DNA of 64,000 nt from Salinibacterium sp. (GTDB lineage Bacteria; Actinomycetota; Actinomycetes; Actinomycetales; Microbacteriaceae). Positions 16,559-23,445 of this stretch are shown here, in pieces. The notes beneath the pieces were generated by a model. It was not told the origin of the DNA and searched no databases. It saw only the letters and a list, made by a program, of their open reading frames with translations. The first letter of the stretch is position 1; every line of letters starts with the position of its first letter. The DNA is taken from the NCBI GenBank assembly GCA_019638845.1, contig JAHBSZ010000003.1:434001-498000 (forward strand), read 5' to 3'. A program made the position numbers and the translations under genes.

Positions 16559-17859
16559 CGCTCGAATTCTCTCGCAAAATCGGAGAGGAACATATCCACA
16601 AGGTCTCCGTGCACGCGCAGTCGGTGGCTCCGCAATTCGGCGAGAGCTGACATGACTCTCGCGCGACCGCTGGCGTCAACGGGCCCAGCCGCCAGAATCT
16701 CCGCGCAGAGCCGCAACGCCTGGGCTGCGCGTTCGTACTGTGCCACCCAGGGCGCGACTTCCGCTGCGAGCGCGCGGTTGGCGATATGCGGCATCCGGGC
16801 GGCAACCTCCACGAGACGTTCGGCAATGTTCGCGAGGTCGGCACTAGCCGTGGCACTATCGCCAAAGGCATGGTCGAAAGCGAACCGCTCGAGCTGAGCG
16901 CCCAATCGAGGCGAATCGTCCGTGCACAGGGCCGAACCTCGAAATGCGTCGGCAAAAGCGCGCACGGTCTCGTAATCAGCTCCGGCGACGAGCTTCAGAG
17001 CCCGATTCCAGCTCTCCTCGGCGTCGTACTTCATTGGGTCCGATACGTAGTTCGCGATCTCCGCGAACGCGATCTTGGACGCTTCAGGAAATGGCATCGC
17101 GTTGGCGATGATTCCCCGGGACGCCGCACCGAGTGATCCGTCACGGCCAAGGTACGGGCCCACATGAAGCTCGTGCGTCATCGCCACATCGTTGACGGGG
17201 AAGTTGTCCCAGTACAACGGCTGATGGCCAGTTGCCTCCGCAAACCGCTCAGCATCGACACTTTCGAGCGTCGGGGAGCATATCGCGCGGCCTGTGAAGA
17301 AGATGTCGATCGCCGGGTCGATTCCGCGCCCGAGTTTTGTGAGGTAGGGCTCATCACCTCTGCCCCAGTAGGTGGTCGGAGCCACCATGAGATCGCCGCC
17401 GAGCGTGCGATGGATGCCCGTGATGAGCGCGATCTGTGCATCCACGAGTGAATCGAATGCTGCCACATCCTCGGGATGCTGCAGAGTTCCGGGAATGTCG
17501 TCGAGGAGAAGGGCAAAGCTCGAGACTCCCAGCGACGCTACTTGTTGGTACTTGGCCACGAGCATCTCGACATCGGTGGTACTGGAGTAGTGCATCGACA
17601 ATCCGGGCGAAAGCGCGAACGTGAAGACCACCGACTGTTGGTTACACGCCTCGATGAGCTCCCGCAGCCCAGTCAACTCTCGCTCTCCGAACGCAAGACG
17701 CCAGTCACGGCGAAGAAATGCGTCGTCCTTCGGGCCGTAGACAAACGTATTCATCCCGAGGCCGCCGATGAAGTCGATCATGTCGAGTCGCTGATCGTGG
17801 GTCCACGGCACCCCGTAGAAGCCCTCGATAATCCCGCGAACGGCGAATGCTTCGGTCAC
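16555..17859 (-). CDS. Cytoplasmic GH84 beta-N-acetylglucosaminidase (O-GlcNAcase-like)
   Basis: GH84 enzymes remove beta-linked GlcNAc by substrate-assisted catalysis. This 434-residue protein opens with the family signature RGIIEGFYGVPW and has YGPKDD, the catalytic aspartate pair in FALLLDDIP (D120/D121), and YWDNFPVND (217-224), matching the substrate-binding Asn/Asp of human O-GlcNAcase. The rest is alpha-helical. Unlike the secreted multidomain bacterial GH84 proteins, it has no signal peptide and no accessory modules, so it should act on imported substrate. The GTG start overlaps the SIS gene stop. The GNAT gene at 19606 resembles the other half of animal O-GlcNAcase. Confidence 0.92.
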   Translation of the reverse strand: MTEAFAVRGIIEGFYGVPWTHDQRLDMIDFIGGLGMNTFVYGPKDDAFLRRDWRLAFGERELTGLRELIEACNQQSVVFTFALSPGLSMHYSSTTDVEMLVAKYQQVASLGVSSFALLLDDIPGTLQHPEDVAAFDSLVDAQIALITGIHRTLGGDLMVAPTTYWGRGDEPYLTKLGRGIDPAIDIFFTGRAICSPTLESVDAERFAEATGHQPLYWDNFPVNDVAMTHELHVGPYLGRDGSLGAASRGIIANAMPFPEASKIAFAEIANYVSDPMKYDAEESWNRALKLVAGADYETVRAFADAFRGSALCTDDSPRLGAQLERFAFDHAFGDSATASADLANIAERLVEVAARMPHIANRALAAEVAPWVAQYERAAQALRLCAEILAAGPVDASGRARVMSALAELRSHRLRVHGDLVDMFLSDFAREFER

Positions 17860-18602
17860 AGGGATCGGGCTCGGGATCGATATCGGGCGAGAGTGGCTCG
17901 GTTCTCCTCGTCTCCGCCCGAAACATTGCTACTCGTGAACACCGACGGTTGGATTCCGGTCTGCGCCACCTTCATCGCAGCCGTCATGGCGAGGACATTG
18001 ACGATAGCGGCACCGAGCACCGTCGACGTCGGTCCCATCGGCCTGTCGACCCCGGCAACCTCGAGTGCCGCGTCTCCCGGCACTCCTCCGTTATCGATCA
18101 CAAAGCGGGCGAGTTGGTCGATTCGCTCCCCCGTGGCGCCGCGGGATGCCGCCGAGGTCGCGTGCGCTGTACTTATCAGCGCGATCGTGGTCAGGCCCGC
18201 ATCGTTGGCCAGCCGCGTCAGCTCTCGCGCAATGACGTTTGCGCCCGAATTCGAGATCACCAGCAGGGTGTCGATCGGGCGGGCATCCATCTTCGCGAAT
18301 ATCGCTGGGCCCAGTCCGGGTGTTCTTTCCATCGACGTGCTCAGTTCTGCCCCGGCGTGCAGCAGGAGACCCTCGATGAGCAAAGGATTGACGGCGCCGA
18401 GTCCACCTGCGCGATAGAACAATTCGGCGGCCAAGAGGTGGGAGTGCCCCGTCCCGAAAACGTGCAGCATCCCGTCAGCTGAGATCGTGTCAGCGATCGC
18501 TTGCGCTGCGGCATCGATGACGGCAGCCTGCTCCGAAAGCGCCCCAAGCCGGACAGCGAGATCAGCGGTGTAGTCGGCGAGCGGGTCTGTCGAAGGACTC
18601 AT
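17856..18602 (-). CDS. SIS-domain sugar-phosphate protein (isomerase/aldolase-like)
   Basis: A 248-residue single SIS-domain protein. The phosphosugar-binding motifs are FGTGHSHLLAAELFYRAGG and LLVISNSGAN; the C-terminus carries SNVSGGDEENRA. It resembles the UPF0309/YfeU-like sugar isomerase-domain group rather than GlmS or MurQ. ATG 18602 overlaps the kinase stop and has GGAG 6 nt upstream; an ATG four codons earlier is less likely. It lies between a sugar kinase and the GH84 gene, so it probably handles the amino-sugar phosphate the kinase makes. The exact reaction is unknown. Confidence 0.83.
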   Translation of the reverse strand: MSPSTDPLADYTADLAVRLGALSEQAAVIDAAAQAIADTISADGMLHVFGTGHSHLLAAELFYRAGGLGAVNPLLIEGLLLHAGAELSTSMERTPGLGPAIFAKMDARPIDTLLVISNSGANVIARELTRLANDAGLTTIALISTAHATSAASRGATGERIDQLARFVIDNGGVPGDAALEVAGVDRPMGPTSTVLGAAIVNVLAMTAAMKVAQTGIQPSVFTSSNVSGGDEENRATLARYRSRARSL

Positions 18603-19528
18603 CGTGTGCTCCATTTGCTGAGGAACTGCTCGTAGGCCTCGGGGGCGGCGCCCGACGCGAGCCGGAGAGCTCCATCAAGCGGACCACCCGCTGCCTCTAC
18701 GAGTACCAGTGTGGTCTGTTGTGCGACCGAGCGCTCCACCTCGCTTCGAAGCGGCGTTCCCGGTCCTACTGCGCGTCCCAGCAGTGCAACGGGCACCGGG
18801 TCCGAATTGCAGATCGTGGCTGCCGCGAGCGCGGTCGACACAAGCTGGCTGGCGGCGTCTCGCACAATGCCACGAGCAATCGGGTCACCATCCCGCGCAT
18901 GATCCTGCACAACCGCGGCGAACTGGGCGACAGCGTTGACGGGGCGCTCGAGAGCGTGCACGGCGGCCGCGAGTGACTCCAGCGAGCCGAACCGTTCCAC
19001 CGCGGCGGCCGCAAGTGTCGTTGCCGAGCCGCGACCATCGTAGGAGGCGAGGGCCGCGGCGAGCCCGTGTCGGCCGATCCAGAATGACGCTCCGCCGTCA
19101 CCGAGCAGGTATCCATCCCCGTCAACTCGCCGTACGCGCCCGCTTCCGGCGTCGATAGCGAGGCACGCGATACCTGTCCCCACGACGAGGACGACCCCGT
19201 GTCGGCTCGGCAACGCCCCCAGGTGCGCGGTGACAGCATCGCCCACGAGCCACACCTCCTGCGCCCCGGTCGCCGCTGACACCGCAGCAGCGAGCCTCTC
19301 GCGGGTTGGGGCATCCGGAGGCATCGTCGTGATCCCGAGCACGATTCGATGAATCTCGTCCTCGTCCCGGCGCACCTGTGCCCACGCGTTGGCGACCGCA
19401 GCGACGAGAAGTTCGACGGCATCGCCATCGCTGTGCGCAACACCTTCGCTTGTGGCGACCCCATCCCGACCCACGACGCTCAACCGCACTTGCGATTGAC
19501 CTCCATCGACGCCAACGTCCACCCTCAT
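18599..19528 (-). CDS. BadF/BadG-type N-acetylglucosamine kinase-like sugar kinase
   Basis: A 309-residue BadF/BadG-family kinase. The phosphate loop is VGVDGGQSQVRLSVV, followed by LVVGTGIACLAI and DGYLLGDGGASFWIG, which matches eukaryotic and bacterial GlcNAc kinases. It is first in the kinase-SIS-GH84 operon, all three genes overlapping by four bases. Free GlcNAc released by the GH84 enzyme is the obvious candidate substrate. GAAGGG lies about 10 nt before the ATG. The promoter must fall in the 77-bp gap shared with the divergent GNAT gene, where no ROK operator copy is seen. Confidence 0.83.
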   Translation of the reverse strand: MRVDVGVDGGQSQVRLSVVGRDGVATSEGVAHSDGDAVELLVAAVANAWAQVRRDEDEIHRIVLGITTMPPDAPTRERLAAAVSAATGAQEVWLVGDAVTAHLGALPSRHGVVLVVGTGIACLAIDAGSGRVRRVDGDGYLLGDGGASFWIGRHGLAAALASYDGRGSATTLAAAAVERFGSLESLAAAVHALERPVNAVAQFAAVVQDHARDGDPIARGIVRDAASQLVSTALAAATICNSDPVPVALLGRAVGPGTPLRSEVERSVAQQTTLVLVEAAGGPLDGALRLASGAAPEAYEQFLSKWSTR

Positions 19529-19605
19529 GAAACGCCGACCCTTCCGCGAAGCTGAACCGGGCCGCCGGAGTACCTAGGCTGAGAGGACCCAAGGAAAGGC
19601 AATTC

Positions 19606-20211
19606 ATGCCACATGTTCGTCACTATCACCCGAGCGATCGCGACGCACTCTATGACGTGTGCCTGCGCACGGGAGCGGACGGCGACGATGCTACCGACCG
19701 CTACCACGATCCGCGGCTGCTCGGCTCTGTGTTCGTCGGACCCTACCTCGAGTTCCACCCCGACCTCGCTTGGGTGGTCGACAACGACGGGACCGCGGCG
19801 GGCTACATCCTGTGCGCCCCGGATACGCGAGCGTTCGAGGCTCAGTGCGAACGGGAGTGGTGGCCCGAATTGCGCAGGCGTTATCCGCTCGGCAGCTTCC
19901 CCGCGACCTCGACCGACGAGGAGGTTGTCGGACTCATCCATGCACCGCCCACCGCCCTGCCCGAGACGGTGACCAGCTTCCCCGCGCATCTGCACATTGA
20001 CCTGGTCCCCGAAGTTCAAGGGCTGCACCTGGGTGGCGCTCTCGTCGCGAAACTCCTCGACGCACTGACCGCCCGAGGGAGCATCGGCGTGCACCTTGGA
20101 GTCAGCACCGCGAACATCCGCGCCATCGGTTTCTACAAGCACCTTGGATTCGATGAGCTCGCTCACGACGACACGACCACGACCATGGGGAAACGCCTCA
20201 ACCTCACCTAG
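19606..20211 (+). CDS. GNAT acetyltransferase resembling the C-terminal domain of O-GlcNAcase
   Basis: A 201-residue GNAT-fold protein. Several stretches resemble the acetyltransferase-like domain of animal O-GlcNAcase: YHPSDRDALYDVC, HPDLAWVVDNDG then GYILCAPDTRAFEAQCE, the motif LPETVTSFPAHLHIDL, and GVHLGVSTANIRAIGFYKHL. Bacterial homologues with known structures bind acetyl-CoA. Here the pyrophosphate loop reads QGLHLG, with His in place of the first Gly, so activity is uncertain. It is monocistronic and divergent from the kinase-SIS-GH84 operon; AAGGAAAGG precedes the ATG and TAGGCT lies further upstream. The acceptor could be a glucosamine-type sugar or a protein; this is not known. Confidence 0.86.
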   Translation: MPHVRHYHPSDRDALYDVCLRTGADGDDATDRYHDPRLLGSVFVGPYLEFHPDLAWVVDNDGTAAGYILCAPDTRAFEAQCEREWWPELRRRYPLGSFPATSTDEEVVGLIHAPPTALPETVTSFPAHLHIDLVPEVQGLHLGGALVAKLLDALTARGSIGVHLGVSTANIRAIGFYKHLGFDELAHDDTTTTMGKRLNLT

Positions 20212-21062
20212 TGCACCGAACCCTCGGTGATTCCGTTGATTACCTGCCGATGGAAGATCACGTAGATGCCGACCATCGGAATGGTGATGATGGACAGCGC
20301 GGCAAACAGGGTCGGATAGTCGGTCGAATACTTTCCGGTGAAAGCGAGTAGACCGACCGGGATCGTTCGCAGGTCATCGCTCTGGATGTAGAGGGTCGCG
20401 AGGAGGAACTCGTTCCAGGCGCTGAGTACCGAGAAGGTTGCCACCGTCGCCAGCCCCGGACGCATGAGCGGCAGCACGATCTGGGCAAGCAAGCGGAAGT
20501 CTCCTGCGCCGTCAATGCGGGCTGCCTCGAACATCTCCCGAGGCAGCGAGTCGAGGTAGCCCTTGAGGAGGAACACCGCGAGCGAGAGTCCGAGCCCGAT
20601 GTAGGGCAGGATGAGCGCCCACCGAGTGTCGAGAATGTAGAACGCGTCGAGCAGTCGACTTTGCGCGGTCAGGTAACTCTGCACCGGCAACAGGAGGCCC
20701 AGGAGGAACGGCAACAGAAGCCATCGACTGAATCGAAACTTCAGTCGACTGAACGCGTACGCGGCGAGCAGGCCGAAGATGAGGATGCCCGCGACCGAGA
20801 CCACCGTCGTGATGACACTGTTTACCGCATAGACGCCGAGATCCCCACGCTCCCATGCGCTCGTCCACACAGAGAAGTCCAGCGTCTTCGGAAGCGCAAA
20901 GGGGCTGTCGAAGATCTCGCGCTTGGTTTTGAACGAGGAGACGATCATCCACAGCAGTGGCAACACGAACACCAGCGACACGGTCGTGAGCACCGTGTGG
21001 TACACGATCGAGCTGAGGCGTACATTCACCCGGACTGGGCGCCTACGAGTGTCAGTACTCAA
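20208..21062 (-). CDS. Carbohydrate ABC transporter permease (MalG-type)
   Basis: An inner-membrane permease of a CUT1-type sugar importer, about 284 residues with six predicted helices. The cytoplasmic EAA loop that contacts the ATPase is FEAARIDGAGDFRLLAQIVL. The start is ambiguous: a GTG at 21071 sits directly against AGGAGGT, whereas TTG 21062 has the same site at normal spacing, so TTG is preferred. It overlaps the upstream permease gene and the 3' end of the convergent GNAT gene (4 nt). No ATPase gene accompanies it; a shared MsiK-type ATPase elsewhere is likely. Confidence 0.9.
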   Translation of the reverse strand: MSTDTRRRPVRVNVRLSSIVYHTVLTTVSLVFVLPLLWMIVSSFKTKREIFDSPFALPKTLDFSVWTSAWERGDLGVYAVNSVITTVVSVAGILIFGLLAAYAFSRLKFRFSRWLLLPFLLGLLLPVQSYLTAQSRLLDAFYILDTRWALILPYIGLGLSLAVFLLKGYLDSLPREMFEAARIDGAGDFRLLAQIVLPLMRPGLATVATFSVLSAWNEFLLATLYIQSDDLRTIPVGLLAFTGKYSTDYPTLFAALSIITIPMVGIYVIFHRQVINGITEGSVH

Positions 21063-21936
21063 CGTCGACACCTCCTACCTTGGAGCGGATCCGGCTGAAG
21101 ATGAGACCCAAGACCAGCACCACCACGGTCATGATCGTCGCCAACGCTGCGCCGTAGCCCAGGTTGTTGAATCGGAAGACGACCTCGACGAGGTACGTCG
21201 TCACGATCTCTGTCGCGTGGTCCGGACCACCGTTGGTCATGACATAGAACAGGTCGAAGCTCTGGAATGCTCCCGTCACACAGAGCAATACTGCGATCTC
21301 GATCATGGGCCGGATCATCGGCACTTTCACCGAGAAGAAGATTCGCCACGGGGACGCTCCGTCGAGCATCGCCGCTTCAAGAACGTTGGTCGGGATGCGC
21401 TGGAGCGCTGCGTAGAAGATCGCCATGTAGAAGCCTGCGTAGATCCAGCCGGAGACAACGCTCACCGCGATGAGCGCCGTGGCCGGGTTTCCCAGCCAGA
21501 CCTGCGCCAAACCGTCCAACCCAGCGCCACGCAAGCCGGTGTTGATCAAACCGATGTCGTCGCTGTACACAAATGACCACAGCACAGCGATCACAACCAT
21601 CGGCAGCATGACCGGAACGAAGAACGCGACCCGGTAGAACGCGGTTTTGCGGCCAGGCATGGTGACGACGCCCGCCATGATCAGACCCACGGCAACCTCA
21701 AGAATCAGGGTTAGCCCGATGTACCCGAAGGTATTGCGGTAAGCGGTGAGGTAGATGTCGTCGCGAAAAGCGCGAGTGAAATTGTCGATACCGACGAAGA
21801 CCATCTGGTTCGTACCCGACCAGTCAACGAGACTCAGTCCGGTGTTGAGGAGCGCGGGAAGGAGCACGACGAATGCGAACACGAGGAACGCCGGAGCAAC
21901 CAGCAGATACGGCGTCCAGACCCTGTCGGGTTTCAC
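21052..21936 (-). CDS. Carbohydrate ABC transporter permease (MalF-type)
   Basis: The second membrane subunit of the CUT1 importer, 294 residues. The EAA loop reads LEAAMLDGASPWRIFFSVKV and there are six hydrophobic helices. The C-terminal region has the typical FDLFYVMTNGGP stretch after the EAA loop. GTG start with a weak GAAGGG upstream. It lies between the binding-protein gene (72-nt gap) and the MalG-type gene (overlap), in the importer operon. Confidence 0.92.
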   Translation of the reverse strand: MKPDRVWTPYLLVAPAFLVFAFVVLLPALLNTGLSLVDWSGTNQMVFVGIDNFTRAFRDDIYLTAYRNTFGYIGLTLILEVAVGLIMAGVVTMPGRKTAFYRVAFFVPVMLPMVVIAVLWSFVYSDDIGLINTGLRGAGLDGLAQVWLGNPATALIAVSVVSGWIYAGFYMAIFYAALQRIPTNVLEAAMLDGASPWRIFFSVKVPMIRPMIEIAVLLCVTGAFQSFDLFYVMTNGGPDHATEIVTTYLVEVVFRFNNLGYGAALATIMTVVVLVLGLIFSRIRSKVGGVDVEY

Positions 21937-22008
21937 TTCGGTTGGCCCTTCTCGAAGAAGCTGTCGTGCGGAGGTCAGGCACTAGCGCCTGCCTCCGCAC
22001 GACGCGGT

Positions 22009-23286
22009 CTACTTGATCTCTTCTATCCGCTTCTGCGCGGTGTCGAGGGCATCCTGCACATTGCCACCACCGATGATGTTGGCGACTGCGTCGTAGAAGG
22101 CCGCAGCAACCTCGATGTTGTAGCCGCTGTCGGACGGCGCGACAACGGTCGGCGCTGTCGACATGAGCGTGGCGAGCGAGACTGTGCGCTCATCCGCGTC
22201 GACCCCATCGAACGGGTTGACGGTCATAGGCGCCAGACCCGCCTGAGCCCACAGCTTCGTGCCATCGGCGGAGGCCACCAGAGCAAGGAAGTCCATGGTC
22301 TCTGCGATGTGCGAAGACTTCGCATTGACCATGAACCCCGTGGAGATGCCCAAGACACTGGCTTGGTCGCCAGCACCGTCGAGTGCCGGAGTGTTGAAGT
22401 ATCCGAAGTCGAGCCCCTCGGCGTCGGTTACCGCGTCGGCCATGAGCCAACTGCCAATCACGATCATCGCGGCGCGACCCAAGAAGAACTGAGTATTGGC
22501 TTCATCATCCGGAAGTGCGTTGACGCTGTCGTTGATGTAACCGTTGCTTGCGATGTCAGCGAGATAGGTCATTGCTTCGACCATTGCCGGCGAGTTCATC
22601 GGAGCGTCGCCGTTCATCGTGTCGGCATAAACGTCTTCCCCGATGACTCTGGAGGAGATGTGGGAGGCCCAGTTTCCCACTGTCCACTGGTCCTTGTTGC
22701 CCTCGACGATCGGAGTCACACCGGACTTCTTGATCGCGGCGCAGACTGCCATGAACTCGTCCCACGTCTGGGGAACCTCGAGGCCGAGGTCCTTGAAGAT
22801 GGTCTTGTTGTACCAGATCACGTCGGTGACATCACCGGTCCACGGCACCATGTAGATTCCAGAACCATCGACATCCATGCCGGTAAAGGCACCCTCATCG
22901 AAGCGACCCGCGAACGCATCGCCCGCCAAGTACTCGCTGAGATCGGCTCCATCGCCGTCTGCCACGTGATTGCGCATGCGGGGTCCCGACCACTCGAAGT
23001 AGGCATCCGGCGCCTCACGGCTCGACAGCAGCGTCGATAGTCCGGTGGTCTGGTAGACGTCGTCCTCCTGGACGATGATCTCGACTTTGCGGTCGGGATA
23101 CAGGGTCTCGTACTGGTCTTTGAGCGTGTCGAAATTGCTGTCGACGGCGTCACCCGATGCGCCCATGGCGATTCGGATAACGACGTCGGAGTTGGATGCT
23201 GGCGCACAGCCGGACACGGTGAGAACCACCGTGACACCTATTGCTGCGGCGGCCACGGCCATTTTGCGGATGTTCCGTATTGCCAT
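22009..23286 (-). CDS. Extracellular sugar-binding lipoprotein of ABC importer
   Basis: A 425-residue solute-binding protein (family 1, CUT1 type). The N-terminus is a lipoprotein signal with lipobox LTVSGC, so the mature protein begins at C27 and is anchored to the outer face of the membrane. The rest shows the MalE-like two-lobe pattern, for example GIYMVPWTGDVTDVIWYNKT. GGAGG lies 8 nt before the ATG. It is first in the importer operon; the upstream region carries the ROK-type operator. The ligand is unknown; context suggests GlcNAc-containing oligosaccharides or glycosides. Confidence 0.92.
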   Translation of the reverse strand: MAIRNIRKMAVAAAAIGVTVVLTVSGCAPASNSDVVIRIAMGASGDAVDSNFDTLKDQYETLYPDRKVEIIVQEDDVYQTTGLSTLLSSREAPDAYFEWSGPRMRNHVADGDGADLSEYLAGDAFAGRFDEGAFTGMDVDGSGIYMVPWTGDVTDVIWYNKTIFKDLGLEVPQTWDEFMAVCAAIKKSGVTPIVEGNKDQWTVGNWASHISSRVIGEDVYADTMNGDAPMNSPAMVEAMTYLADIASNGYINDSVNALPDDEANTQFFLGRAAMIVIGSWLMADAVTDAEGLDFGYFNTPALDGAGDQASVLGISTGFMVNAKSSHIAETMDFLALVASADGTKLWAQAGLAPMTVNPFDGVDADERTVSLATLMSTAPTVVAPSDSGYNIEVAAAFYDAVANIIGGGNVQDALDTAQKRIEEIK

Positions 23287-23303
23287 AAGTCGACCTCCGG
23301 TGC

Positions 23304-23326
23304 GATGTTAGTAAACTTTACTTCCC
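23304..23326 (-). promoter_or_regulatory. ROK-type operator upstream of the ABC importer operon
   Basis: On the minus strand this reads AGTAAAGTTTACTAAC, matching 15 of 16 bases of the element in front of the ROK operon (10247-10262). The core is nearly palindromic. It lies 18 nt or more upstream of the binding-protein ATG, in the expected 5' leader. A TTGACA on the same strand at about 23360 could be the -35 of the promoter, but a good -10 is not obvious. Most likely bound by the ROK protein encoded at 10279. Confidence 0.7.
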
Positions 23327-23445
23327 TAGCCCGAGTGAACTGCTATTTGCCCCAGATGTCAATGTTTCGGTCGCGGTTTTGTCGACGTGAAACAACGAGT
23401 CCGCGGAAACGTCGCCCCTAACCGCAGCCAGGCGAGGGCAGCGCG

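Noticed and set aside
10168..23445. Sugar cluster as a prophage or integrative element
   Set aside because: No integrase, phage structural genes, tRNA fragment or flanking repeats are seen at its ends; only its gene content suggests it is accessory.
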